From Bacteroidales bacterium (GTDB lineage: Bacteria > Bacteroidota > Bacteroidia > Bacteroidales > UBA932), in contig JAFTFV010000051.1 of assembly GCA_017458265.1 (NCBI GenBank), positions 1 to 64,000 of the forward strand: DNA of 64,000 nt. Direction: 5' to 3'. Shown here in pieces: positions 34,839 to 43,357 of the stretch (position 1 is the first letter of the stretch; each line of letters opens with the position of its first letter). The notes below the pieces were generated by a model. That model saw nothing but the letters and a program-made list of their open reading frames with translations. It was not told the origin of the DNA and searched no databases. The translations under genes and the position numbers were made by a program.

Positions 34839-35927
34839 CAGATATGCCTTGAGGGCGTCTATGTTGCCAAGACCGGTGACGGGGTCTATCTCTCCGTCCT
34901 TTATCATCCAGAGCATCGGGAGGGAAGCGACGCCGTAGGACTGGACGTAGGGAGAAGCGGCGCCGCGGGTGTCGCAGACGTTAACCCAGGGCAGTTTCTG
35001 GTTCCTTACGGCAGTTGCCCAGGCGGTCTTGTCCGCATCAAGCGCAACGGCATAGATTTCAAGGCCCTTGGGATGGAATTCCTCGTACAGAGGCAGCAGG
35101 GCCGATATGTTGAACATCTTCTGCTCTGCGGTGGAGGACCAGAAATAAAGCATTACCATCTTGGTTTCCACGTCGGAGAGTTTGACCTTCTTGCCGTCCA
35201 TACCGGGCAGTTCTATGTCAAAATAGCCGATTGAACCGGCATCCTGGAACTTGGCGGCCAGTTCCATGATGTTCTTGCGGCGGTCTGCCTCTTTGCGAAG
35301 GACATTCACGTAACGGGATTCCGGATATGCGAGGGCAAGGGAATCGGCCACGGAGGCCATCAGGATACCGTCTGTGGGCTGGTCGAAGACCTGGAGATTC
35401 TCGTTTACCTGCTGGAAGAATACCGGTACGGTGGTAAGGGAACGGGCGTTCGAGAGCACGTAGCCTACGCGGTCCCTGTAGTATTCTATATATCGGCGGG
35501 AAAGGGCCTGGTCCGGAGAGGGGTCTTCCCTGAGGATGCGGGCCATGTCACGCATGAAGGCGTTGTAGGAGTTCTCTACCTTCTGGAGCTTCAGGCTCTC
35601 CTCCGAGCCTTCGGTGCTATAGGCGCCAAGGGTGTCTGTCTTCACGGAAACCTTGTCTCCCTTCTGAAGGACGAGAGAAGCGATCTGCCTGTCTCCGTAG
35701 AAGAGGTATACGAATTCCGGCTCGGTGAGTTCAAGGCCGTAGCGGAACTCTCCCGCAGCATTTGTCTTGACAGTGTCGAGAACCTTGAAACGATTCACGT
35801 CCAAGGACTTAACCACAATGGAGGCATCGGGAGCGTCGGCCACTACGGCACTGATAGTGGTGTTCTTGCCGGAGCATGAGACAAGGGCGATGAGGCCCGT
35901 CAGGAGGATGATTCTAGAGCTTTTCAT
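34821..35927 (-). CDS. TlpA/thioredoxin-fold lipoprotein lacking the CxxC
   Basis: A 368-residue lipoprotein (ALVSCS lipobox). The N-terminal part (VVKSLDVNRFKVLDTVKTNA, GEFRYGLEL) resembles the DUF4369 beta domain that often precedes TlpA domains in Bacteroidota. The C-terminal domain has the thioredoxin fold (VMLYFWSSTAEQKMFN, then LPMLWMIKDGEI with the cis-Pro), but the catalytic WCxxC is replaced by SSTAEQ, so it cannot be a disulfide reductase. A scaffold or binding role is inferred. The ATG at 35927 overlaps the HIT gene by 14 bp. Confidence 0.8.
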   Translation of the reverse strand: MKSSRIILLTGLIALVSCSGKNTTISAVVADAPDASIVVKSLDVNRFKVLDTVKTNAAGEFRYGLELTEPEFVYLFYGDRQIASLVLQKGDKVSVKTDTLGAYSTEGSEESLKLQKVENSYNAFMRDMARILREDPSPDQALSRRYIEYYRDRVGYVLSNARSLTTVPVFFQQVNENLQVFDQPTDGILMASVADSLALAYPESRYVNVLRKEADRRKNIMELAAKFQDAGSIGYFDIELPGMDGKKVKLSDVETKMVMLYFWSSTAEQKMFNISALLPLYEEFHPKGLEIYAVALDADKTAWATAVRNQKLPWVNVCDTRGAASPYVQSYGVASLPMLWMIKDGEIDPVTGLGNIDALKAYLKKNLR

Positions 35928-36318
35928 ATTCGGCAAGGATGGAGCTGGCGATGGATTTCATTTCGGCAGGGTCGAGGGAGAGCTTTTCCTTGCGGAAGTC
36001 CATGTCGGCCTCTGTCTTGAGGGGCACCAGATGGATATGAGTATGGGGAACTTCCATTCCCAGGACGGCAACGCCAATCCTTTTGCAGGGAACGGCAGCC
36101 TTGAGGGCCAATGCGACCTTGCGCGCAAAAGCCCACAGGCCTTCGTAGGTCTTGGGGTCGAGGTTGAAGATATAGTCGTCCTCCACCTTCTTGGGGATCA
36201 CCAGGGTGTGACCCTTGGCGAGCGGGGAAATGTCCAGGAATGCGTAGAAATCTTCGCTTTCTGCGCATTTGTAGGAGGGAATCTCCCCTGCCGCAATCTT
36301 TGTGAAAATGGTTGCCAT
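35914..36318 (-). CDS. HIT family nucleotide-binding protein
   Basis: A 134-residue histidine-triad protein with the PHTHIHLVPL motif and the N-terminal FTKIAAGEIPSYKCAE. Family members hydrolyse AMP-lysine-type adenylates or dinucleotides. The gene starts 3 bp after greA and its 3' end overlaps the TlpA-like gene by 14 bp. Confidence 0.92.
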   Translation of the reverse strand: MATIFTKIAAGEIPSYKCAESEDFYAFLDISPLAKGHTLVIPKKVEDDYIFNLDPKTYEGLWAFARKVALALKAAVPCKRIGVAVLGMEVPHTHIHLVPLKTEADMDFRKEKLSLDPAEMKSIASSILAEYEKL

Positions 36319-36321
36319 ATA

Positions 36322-36792
36322 TTAAAGGGAAATGTCCAGGATCTTGAATTTGATAACGCCGCTTGGCACCTTTGCCTCAACCACGTCATCCTTTGCATGG
36401 CCGATCAGAGCCTTGCCGATAGGGGTTGTTGCAGCCAGAAGGCCTTTGGAGAAGTCGGCCTCTGTTTCTGCCACTATCTGGAACTGCATCACCATTTTGT
36501 TGGCAAGGTTCTGGATCTTCACCTTGGAGAGGAGCTGAACGGTGTCGGCCGAGAGCTTGCTCTCGTCGATGACACGTGCATTTGCAATTTTCTCCTTGAG
36601 ACGTGCTATCTTAACTTCCAGAAGGCCCTGTGCGTCACGCGCAGCGTCATATTCTGCATTTTCGGAGAGGTCTCCCTTCTCACGTGCCTCTGCAATAGCT
36701 GCAGAGATTACCGGCCTCTGGGCCAGTGCATCGGCGAGTTCTTTCTTGAGTTTGTCAAGGCCCGCCTGGGTCATCATTTCAATCTGTGCCAT
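36322..36792 (-). CDS. greA: Transcription elongation factor GreA
   Basis: A 156-residue factor that rescues backtracked RNA polymerase. The N-terminal coiled coil (QAGLDKLKKELADALAQRPV, AIAEAREKGDLSENAEYDAA with the acidic tip) and the C-terminal FKBP-like domain (TPIGKALIGHAKDDVVEAKV) are standard. It leads an operon with HIT and the TlpA-like gene. A full promoter lies 70 nt upstream. Confidence 0.95.
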   Translation of the reverse strand: MAQIEMMTQAGLDKLKKELADALAQRPVISAAIAEAREKGDLSENAEYDAARDAQGLLEVKIARLKEKIANARVIDESKLSADTVQLLSKVKIQNLANKMVMQFQIVAETEADFSKGLLAATTPIGKALIGHAKDDVVEAKVPSGVIKFKILDISL

Positions 36793-36862
36793 ATTTGTTT
36801 TTTATTCTTGTCAAAAAAAGGAGCCGACGACCATTTTACCGGCCGTCGCGCTTATGTAAAGG

Positions 36863-36893
36863 CAAATATATGAATTATTTCCTTAAAAGCAAA
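36863..36893 (-). promoter_or_regulatory. Promoter of the greA operon
   Basis: Minus strand TTTG (36893-36890), 19-bp spacer, TATATTTG (36870-36863), a complete consensus match with a 70-nt leader. Confidence 0.65.
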
Positions 36894-36908
36894 ATTTAAG
36901 GCGCCCAC

Positions 36909-37493
36909 CTAGAAACGATATCCGGCGCTAAGCTTTACCATGGACCACGGAGAACCGTACCCTACGTCAAAGGAGACCGTCCATTTATCGAAGAAGGACA
37001 TTCCGAACGGGGACAACACATAGCTGAACGACAAGTAATTGCTGCGGATAGTATCCCCTTCGAAGGTTTCGGCGAAAGTACGGTACCTGACTCCCATTCC
37101 AAGGGTGCCATACATTCTCATCTTGTCCGAATACATGTAGTAAACGCGCACCTGGGGCACCAGATGGAGTATATGCTCTTTCTCATACAGGGGGCTGGGA
37201 CCTCCGTAAAGGTCATTCCATGCATAGGTCCAGTATGCGCCCATAAAGGCTCCTATGCGGTTGTTGGGGAAAACATAGCCGGCCTCGGCCGTGATTGTGG
37301 GAAGGATTTTCGGATCCTTGGAATAGGAGACGCCGTTCACGGTAGTAGTGCCGGAATCGTCATATATGTCCGAGTTTCCAAACAGATAGCGGTCCGGAAG
37401 ACTCAATGCAAGACCGATGTTAAAATCCCAGTGCTGTGCAAAACAGACAGTGCAGGAAAGGGCACAGACAAGTGCCAGAATAGTTTTTCTCAT
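36909..37493 (-). CDS. Outer-membrane beta-barrel protein, 194 aa
   Basis: A signal peptide (cleavage after CFA at about residue 19) is followed by alternating amphipathic strands rich in Tyr and Gly (RIGAFMGAYWTYAWNDLYGG, LHLVPQVRVYYMYSD) and a C-terminal LSAGYRF, the typical barrel end signal. It looks like a small 8-10-stranded barrel. No specific family is recognised. It overlaps the upstream lipoprotein gene by 4 bp, which suggests a shared function at the outer membrane. Confidence 0.7.
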   Translation of the reverse strand: MRKTILALVCALSCTVCFAQHWDFNIGLALSLPDRYLFGNSDIYDDSGTTTVNGVSYSKDPKILPTITAEAGYVFPNNRIGAFMGAYWTYAWNDLYGGPSPLYEKEHILHLVPQVRVYYMYSDKMRMYGTLGMGVRYRTFAETFEGDTIRSNYLSFSYVLSPFGMSFFDKWTVSFDVGYGSPWSMVKLSAGYRF

Positions 37494-37993
37494 TGCCGCT
37501 CCTCCTTTTGCTTTAACCGGAGAAAACCATGGCGCAAAGCGTATCCCGTGCCGTCTTCTCCTTTTCCGTCAAGTTCGAATCGAGCCTGAATCGTAGTGCC
37601 AAGACTGATGAACTTCACCCACCCCTGGAGGGGAATTCGGGACTCCTGTGAAGCACCGACTGAAAAACCAGTCATCCCGACAGTACTGTTGCCGGAACCC
37701 ACCTTGTATTCTTTATTGATGACAAGAGGCTCGTTTTCCTTTATGGCAAAAGCAAGATCGAACATCATATTATCCGGCATGGATGACATCAGAGAAATAG
37801 TCGTAGAGAACTCTCCGGTATCACCTGTGTTATTCAGTTGTGCATAGCGCCCCCCAAGAACACCTACCATCACACACTTGCGCCCGTTCACATTAACCCT
37901 TACGCCGTCTCCCCCTTGGAATGGATCCATGTCCTTGATGCACCCGCACAGGGCAAATACGGAAACAAGGACCAGAGTAATGAACTTTTTCAT
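37490..37993 (-). CDS. Hypothetical lipoprotein, 167 aa
   Basis: The ATG at 37993 gives MKKFITLVLVSVFALCGCIK with lipobox Cys18. The mature part is beta-rich with no recognised domain (GRKCVMVGVLGGRYAQLNNT, TIQARFELDGKGEDGTG). An earlier ATG at 38023 would place ten residues before the signal peptide and is unlikely. Its stop overlaps the start of the barrel protein gene by 4 bp, so the pair may form a surface complex (inference). Confidence 0.65.
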   Translation of the reverse strand: MKKFITLVLVSVFALCGCIKDMDPFQGGDGVRVNVNGRKCVMVGVLGGRYAQLNNTGDTGEFSTTISLMSSMPDNMMFDLAFAIKENEPLVINKEYKVGSGNSTVGMTGFSVGASQESRIPLQGWVKFISLGTTIQARFELDGKGEDGTGYALRHGFLRLKQKEERQ

Positions 37994-38054
37994 ATCACAG
38001 CAAATAATACAATAAAGATGCAAATTGTGTATTCATCGTTGCAAGCTCTTGATA

Positions 38055-39029
38055 CTAAACCAAGGCGCGGTCTTTTACAAGCTGCATGCGCAGGGCCTCC
38101 AGTGAAGGGAACCGGCGTTCGTCACGGATGCGCCGGCCGAAGCGGATGGTGAGCGGCAGACCGTAGATATCCTGGTCAAAGTCAAGTATATGCGTCTCAA
38201 TGGTCCTTGAAGCCCCTCCGACCGTGGGCCTTGTGCCGATGTTGCACATCCCCCGCCATGTTGCGCCAAGCACCTCAACCTCAACGGCATACACTCCATT
38301 CCCCGGCACCAGTTTCAGTGGCTCGTAAAGCTGCATATTAGCCGTAGGGAAGCCAATCGTCCTCCCCATCCTGTTCCCCGCCACAACCGCTCCGGTAAGA
38401 GTATACTCATACCCCAGCATCGCATTCCCCCCTTCCACATCTCCCTCAGAGAGTTTTCTTCTGATTACAGTGGATGAAACAGATTCTTCGCTCCGCTCAG
38501 AATGGCAAGGGTGATACTCCTCAGAAATAAGTATTTGAGGGACGGGAACTGTATGGTTCCCAAACCTGTGGCCACCCTCGGCCACATAAGAGGGAGGGGC
38601 CCAAAGCTTGCTTTGGGAGGGGTCTGCGAAGCAGACGGTTTGGGAACTATACAGTTCCCGTCCCGTCTTCTTGTCAGAACCAATCCGGTTGTCATAACCC
38701 ATGACAACGAGGGTTGCGCCGTAGCGGTCACGGAGCATGTCAAGGTACTGGGCAGCCGTGAGCGCGGCAAATTCGCGGGTAAATGGAAGGACTTCCACCC
38801 GGTTTATACCCAGTGAAAGCAGCATGGCTTTCTTTTCTTCCAGCGTTGAGAGGAGGCGGAGGTCCCGCGCATCCTGCTGGAGAACGGCCCTGGGATGGGG
38901 CCAGAATGATACGACAACGGCCTCCTCTCCCCTTTCGCGGGCAGAGGAGACCACTGTCTCGATAACATGGCGGTGTCCAAGATGGACCCCGTCAAAGAAG
39001 CCGGTAGTTACTACAGCCACTTCACGCAC
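38055..39029 (-). CDS. ribF: Bifunctional riboflavin kinase/FAD synthetase with inserted repeats
   Basis: A 324-residue RibF that converts riboflavin to FMN and FAD. The FAD synthetase domain has TTGFFDGVHLGHRHVIETV, VVMGYDNRIGSDK and SSTVIRRKLSEGDVEGGN; the kinase domain has GRTIGFPTANMQL and GVYAVEVEVLG. Between GYDNRIGSDK and SSTVIRR lie about 65 residues where family members have about 35. That stretch is the translation of a 126-bp inverted-repeat element and a second short repeat, both in frame. The start is a GTG that overlaps the GT3/GT35 fusion gene by 19 bp, so ribF is the last gene of the glycogen operon. Activity is probably retained because both domains are intact. Confidence 0.88.
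   Translation of the reverse strand: MREVAVVTTGFFDGVHLGHRHVIETVVSSARERGEEAVVVSFWPHPRAVLQQDARDLRLLSTLEEKKAMLLSLGINRVEVLPFTREFAALTAAQYLDMLRDRYGATLVVMGYDNRIGSDKKTGRELYSSQTVCFADPSQSKLWAPPSYVAEGGHRFGNHTVPVPQILISEEYHPCHSERSEESVSSTVIRRKLSEGDVEGGNAMLGYEYTLTGAVVAGNRMGRTIGFPTANMQLYEPLKLVPGNGVYAVEVEVLGATWRGMCNIGTRPTVGGASRTIETHILDFDQDIYGLPLTIRFGRRIRDERRFPSLEALRMQLVKDRALV
38481..38507. repeat. Short dispersed repeat read as HSERSEES
   Basis: AGATTCTTCGCTCCGCTCAG followed by AATGGCA. On the coding strand it translates to CHSERSEES. I recognise this peptide as a frequent by-product of a short repeat spread over many bacterial genomes, normally between genes. Here it lies inside ribF just before SSTVIRR. 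Confidence 0.65.
38539..38664. repeat. 126-bp inverted-repeat element inside ribF
   Basis: Left arm 38539-38566 and right arm 38637-38664 are 28 bp each and match at 27 positions (GGGACGGGAACTGTAT... outward). Inside are further hairpins: GTCTGC-TTC-GCAGAC, CCAAAGC-AA-GCTTTGG, and a TGTGGCC/GGCCACA palindrome; each arm can also fold on itself (GGGAAC/GTTCCC). Its length is 42 codons and it has no stop in the ribF frame, so ribF stays open. It looks like a MITE- or REP-type element captured in a coding sequence. Confidence 0.8.
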
Positions 39030-42000
39030 TCAAAGTCCTGGCGGTGAGGCAGGAGGGCATTCTTGGCGAATACGCGGGTGCAGACTTCGTATGCACCTGT
39101 CTTCTCCGGCAGGAAGTCAACGGTATAGGTAGCTTCGCCCTTTTCGAACTTCACAGCCTTGAACTCCTGGACATCTACGATGTGACGCTGGCCACGGGCA
39201 TCGGTATTGGTGAAAACCACCTCTGCGCCCACATCCTCGGGAGTGAGGTCCCCGAGTTTGAGCACCATGTCGATATGGAACTGGTTGGCAAGGGTGAGGT
39301 CATAAGAAGTCTGGGGGCTGGTGCGGCTCACGAGCTGGACATTGTTCCACTCGCGGCGCACGTGTGTCTTCCAGGCGGCTATGTCGCGTGCCATGCGGAA
39401 GTCATCTTCCTTCACGGCCGTTGAACGCTTGGCCTGAGGGGCATAGTACTGATTGATATAATCGGTAAGCATGCGGTTGGTCGTGAAATCACATGCAACC
39501 TTGGCGATGGTGTTCTTGATATAGCCAATCCATTCGGAACTGCGCAGAGTGGTACGGTCTACATTATAGTATGCAGGCGCGATGTCATTCTCGAGAATCT
39601 GATAGATGGTTGCCGCATCAAGTTCGTTCTGGAAGTTGTTGTCCTCGTAGGCCTGTTCGATGGGAAGAGCCCAGCCGGCACCTTCCTTGTAACCTTCGAC
39701 CCACCAGCCGTCAAGCACGGAGAAATGCATGGTGCCGTTCATTGCGGCCTTTTCTCCGGATGTACCGGAAGCCTCCTGGGGACGGGTAGGATTGTTCATC
39801 CACACATCCACGCCCTGGACAAGCCTCTTTGCGAGGGTGATGTCATATCCGGGAACGAATACGATCTTGCCGATGAACCTGGGATCCTTGGAGATATCCA
39901 CAATCTGCTTGATGAGGTCCTGGCCGGCCTTGTCGGCAGGGTGGGCCTTGCCGGCAAAGAGGAACTGGACGGGCTGCGCAGGGTTATTCACAATCTTGTC
40001 AAGGCGGTCAAGGTCGCGGAACAGAAGGGTTGCCCTCTTGTAGGTTGCAAAACGGCGTGCGAAACCAATGGTGAGCACATCGTCCCTGAGGGTATCCAGG
40101 ATGGTCACCAGCTCTGAAGGGCTGTAATGGTTGGAAATGGTCTTGTCCTGAAGGCGTTCATGCAGGAAAGCGATAAGCATGCGCTTGAGCTCCTTCTTTA
40201 CATCCCAGACTTCCTTGTCGGAAACTCCGTAAATACCGTCGAAGCAGGATTTGTCATAGTGATGCGTGGCAAAGGCGGGGCCGAACACACGTGCATGGAT
40301 GGGCTTCCATTCGGGGGCGCACCATGTGGGATAGTGGACACCGTTGGTGACATAGCTCACATAGAGTTCCTCCGGCAGGTAACCGGGATACATGTGTGCG
40401 AAAATATCCTGGGAAACCTTACCGTGAAGCATTGAGACGCCATTCACGTTCTGGGAAATATTGGCGGCAAGGTTGGACATTGAGAATTTCTCGTGAGGGT
40501 CCAGAGCATTGTCCTTTCCGAGTGACATGAGGGTTTCCCAATCTGCCTTGAGGCGATCCGGATAATGGCCGATGTACTGCCTGAGCATACCCTCGTCAAA
40601 GGCATCGTGACCTGCAGGAACGGGAGTATGGGTAGTGAACAGGGAGCTTGAGCGCACGACCTCGAGAGCCTCGGGGAAGCTCAGATTGTCTTTCTCGATA
40701 TATTCACGCATCCTTTCAAGGCCGATGAATGCGGCATGACCCTCATTGCAGTGATAGACCTGGGTGTCGATTCCAAGCTTGCGCAGGGCACGTATACCGC
40801 CTACGCCAAGGAGGAGTTCCTGCTTGAGACGGTTCTCCCAGTTGCCGCCGTAGAGGTGATAGGTAACCTCGCGGTCTTCGGGGATGTTGTCTTCATAGTC
40901 GGTATCCATGAGGTAGAGGTCCGTACGGCCCACTTCCACCTTCCAGAGACGGGCATTGAGGTTGCGGCCCGGGAATGCCACCTGCACGGTGACCCAGTTG
41001 CCGTCCTTGTCCATGACAGGCTCTGCAGGAATCTTGGTGAAGTCCTGTGCGTCGTAGTTAGCAACCTGATAACCCTGGCCGGAAATGACCTGGGTGAAGT
41101 AACCGTAACGGTAAAGAAGACCTACGGCCACAAGGTTGACGTTCATGTCGGAAGTCTCCTTGAGGTAGTCACCTGCGAGGATACCAAGACCGCCGGAGTA
41201 GATCTTGAGGGAGGTATCCAGACCGTATTCCATGCAGAAGTATGCAACGGAAGGATCTGTCCTCTTCTCCTTTGCGGCCATGTATGTGTCAAATTCGTCC
41301 AGAACCTTCTTCATACGGGCCAGGAATTCCTGGTCCTCGGAAAGCTGCTGGAAACGCTTGATGCTCACGGTATCAAGCACTACCAGGGGGTTATGGCCGG
41401 AAGCGTGCCAGACCTCGGGGTCAATGCTCCTGAAGAGGTCTTTGGCGCTTTCATTCCAGCACCACCAGAGGTTCTTTGAGAGTTTCTCCAGACGGGAGAG
41501 TTTTTCGGGGAGATGGCGTGTAACCAGGATGGTTCTCCATGCGGGGTTGTTGACGTCGGTTTTTGAATACTGCATCGTTTTCTCTTTCACTTTGTAGGAA
41601 GCCTTCCTCTCCTGAACTTTCGCAAGTGCAATGGAATATGCTTCCTTATAATACTTAATCTGATTGTCCCAAAGGGCAATTTGTGCGACCTCGCGTGCGT
41701 TTTCGCGGTATGCGTTACGCTCATCGAGCTCGAGGCCTGCAATTTCACGGATACGGGCAACAACTCCGTCTACGACTTCGCCGTAATTGGAATCGTTCCT
41801 TTCAAGCACCGTGATTCCGGGATGCTCCTTCCCGTAATGGTCGTTCACCCAGAGGCCAAAACCGGCAAGGGTTGTGGTGAGGGTGGGAATCCTGAAGGCA
41901 AGCGCCTCCAGAGGGGTATAACCCCAAGGTTCATAGTATGACGGGAACAGGGCAAGGTCCATTCCGCACAAAAGGTCGTAGTACGGCATGTTGAAGACGC

Positions 42001-43243
42001 CGTCATTGCCGTTCAGGTACGAAGGGATGAAGTAGACCTTCACCTTGTCGCCTATGGAATTCACCAGGCCGATCTCACGGAGACGCCTGGTAATGGTGTC
42101 ATACTCTGCGTTCTGCAGATAGTGGGAAGTCTGGGTGCGGTAGAGCTGGTCCCCTGCCCCGGAGAGCTTTGCGACAAGTTCCTTGTCAGGGCCGTGGTGA
42201 CCGGAAGGAATCATGATGAAAGCCTGGATGCTGCGGCCGCTGTAACCGCTGCGGTTGAGCTTGTCAAGGGCGTCGATGAAAACGTCAATGCCCTTGTTGC
42301 GGTACTCATACCTTCCTCCTATGCCGATATAAATCGCATTTGAAGGCACTTCCTCTGCGCTCATGGCGCTTGCGACCTCCTGGAGACGGAGCCGGGCCCT
42401 GTCGTGAAGGGCGTTGTACTCATCGTCAGAGGCGGGCGTGAAGCTGTTTTCAAAGCCGTTGGGCGTGACAACGTCCACCGGACGGCCATGGAACTGCGCG
42501 CATTCGCGGGCGGTGATGTCGGAGACGGTGGTGAACACATCGGCATTGAGGGCCGATGTCTTTTCCATCGAGTGGATGGCCACTACGCCGAAGCGGCGGG
42601 CCATCTCGTCGGCATTGTACGAAGAGAGGGCGTCGTAGAGGGGAAGGTTGTTCCCGGCGATGCAACGGCCCATCATGGTGGCGTGGGTGGTGAAGGCGGT
42701 CGCGACGGGGATGCCGGAGTGCTTGAGCTGAAGGACGCCGGCGCCTGTCTGCCATTCGTGGAACTGCGCAACCACCTTCTCGGTACCCTGGAGGTTGTAG
42801 TTCCAGAAGCTCTCGATGGTCTTTCCGGCGGCCCAGCCGAAGATGACGTTCTCCTTGTAATCCCAGTTTCCGGAGATAGAATCCACGCCGTAGTCGTTCC
42901 AGAGTTTGGTGAGGATGTCATCGGCCTCGGGGAGGTAATGCTTGTAGTCCACGAGGATGGCGATGGGCTTTCCGGGGATGTTCCAACGGCCGATTCTCAG
43001 GCGCAGGCCTTCTTCGGCGGCGGCTGCTTTCCATGAACTGTAGAGGGTGGGATCCTCCAGGAAATCGGGATTGTCGGCCCTGTGCATCCATACATCCGGG
43101 CCGATGAGGATATGACGCTTACCAAGCTCTTCAGCCATGTGAAGAGCCTTGGTAGCTATAACAGTGTAAATTCCGCCTACTTTATTGCAAACTTCCCAGC
43201 TTACTTCAAAAAGGTAGTCGGGGGTCAGTGTCTTGCTTTTCAT
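39011..43243 (-). CDS. Fusion of GT3 glycogen synthase and GT35 alpha-glucan phosphorylase
   Basis: A 1410-residue two-part enzyme. Residues 1 to about 550 are a GT3-type (animal/fungal-like) glycogen synthase: FEVSWEVCNKVGGIYTVIAT, FHEWQTGAGVLQ, AFTTHATMMGR and YYEPWGYTPLEAL. GT3 enzymes use UDP-glucose. From about residue 557 follows a DUF3417-type phosphorylase: LSRLEKLSKNLWWCWNESAK, CMEYGLDTSLKIYSGGLGIL, HCNEGHAAF and the PLP-lysine region EASGTSGEKAAMNG. A C-terminal beta domain closes the protein. Synthesis and phosphorolysis of glycogen are thus on one chain. It starts directly after a TAA that would be the ancestral stop of the GH57 gene, and overlaps ribF by 19 bp. Confidence 0.9.
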   Translation of the reverse strand: MKSKTLTPDYLFEVSWEVCNKVGGIYTVIATKALHMAEELGKRHILIGPDVWMHRADNPDFLEDPTLYSSWKAAAAEEGLRLRIGRWNIPGKPIAILVDYKHYLPEADDILTKLWNDYGVDSISGNWDYKENVIFGWAAGKTIESFWNYNLQGTEKVVAQFHEWQTGAGVLQLKHSGIPVATAFTTHATMMGRCIAGNNLPLYDALSSYNADEMARRFGVVAIHSMEKTSALNADVFTTVSDITARECAQFHGRPVDVVTPNGFENSFTPASDDEYNALHDRARLRLQEVASAMSAEEVPSNAIYIGIGGRYEYRNKGIDVFIDALDKLNRSGYSGRSIQAFIMIPSGHHGPDKELVAKLSGAGDQLYRTQTSHYLQNAEYDTITRRLREIGLVNSIGDKVKVYFIPSYLNGNDGVFNMPYYDLLCGMDLALFPSYYEPWGYTPLEALAFRIPTLTTTLAGFGLWVNDHYGKEHPGITVLERNDSNYGEVVDGVVARIREIAGLELDERNAYRENAREVAQIALWDNQIKYYKEAYSIALAKVQERKASYKVKEKTMQYSKTDVNNPAWRTILVTRHLPEKLSRLEKLSKNLWWCWNESAKDLFRSIDPEVWHASGHNPLVVLDTVSIKRFQQLSEDQEFLARMKKVLDEFDTYMAAKEKRTDPSVAYFCMEYGLDTSLKIYSGGLGILAGDYLKETSDMNVNLVAVGLLYRYGYFTQVISGQGYQVANYDAQDFTKIPAEPVMDKDGNWVTVQVAFPGRNLNARLWKVEVGRTDLYLMDTDYEDNIPEDREVTYHLYGGNWENRLKQELLLGVGGIRALRKLGIDTQVYHCNEGHAAFIGLERMREYIEKDNLSFPEALEVVRSSSLFTTHTPVPAGHDAFDEGMLRQYIGHYPDRLKADWETLMSLGKDNALDPHEKFSMSNLAANISQNVNGVSMLHGKVSQDIFAHMYPGYLPEELYVSYVTNGVHYPTWCAPEWKPIHARVFGPAFATHHYDKSCFDGIYGVSDKEVWDVKKELKRMLIAFLHERLQDKTISNHYSPSELVTILDTLRDDVLTIGFARRFATYKRATLLFRDLDRLDKIVNNPAQPVQFLFAGKAHPADKAGQDLIKQIVDISKDPRFIGKIVFVPGYDITLAKRLVQGVDVWMNNPTRPQEASGTSGEKAAMNGTMHFSVLDGWWVEGYKEGAGWALPIEQAYEDNNFQNELDAATIYQILENDIAPAYYNVDRTTLRSSEWIGYIKNTIAKVACDFTTNRMLTDYINQYYAPQAKRSTAVKEDDFRMARDIAAWKTHVRREWNNVQLVSRTSPQTSYDLTLANQFHIDMVLKLGDLTPEDVGAEVVFTNTDARGQRHIVDVQEFKAVKFEKGEATYTVDFLPEKTGAYEVCTRVFAKNALLPHRQDFECVKWL

Positions 43244-43357
43244 TTATTTCTTCTTCTTTGCTGCCGGTTTCTTACGCACGGGCTTCGAGGGGGCAGCGAG
43301 CTCCTTCTGGGCCGTCTCCTTCACATCCAGTGCAGCACGCTTCTCGTCGAGGCGTAT
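43244..43357 (-). other. Orphaned reading frame continuing the GH57 gene past an amber codon
   Basis: Immediately after the TAG at 43358-43360 the same frame runs on for 37 codons (IRLDEKRAALDVKETAQKEL, then AAPSKPVRKKPAAKKKK) to a TAA that abuts the ATG of the fusion gene (TAAATG). The helical, Lys/Ala-rich composition and the tight junction show that this was the original C-terminus of the GH57 protein. Confidence 0.75.
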
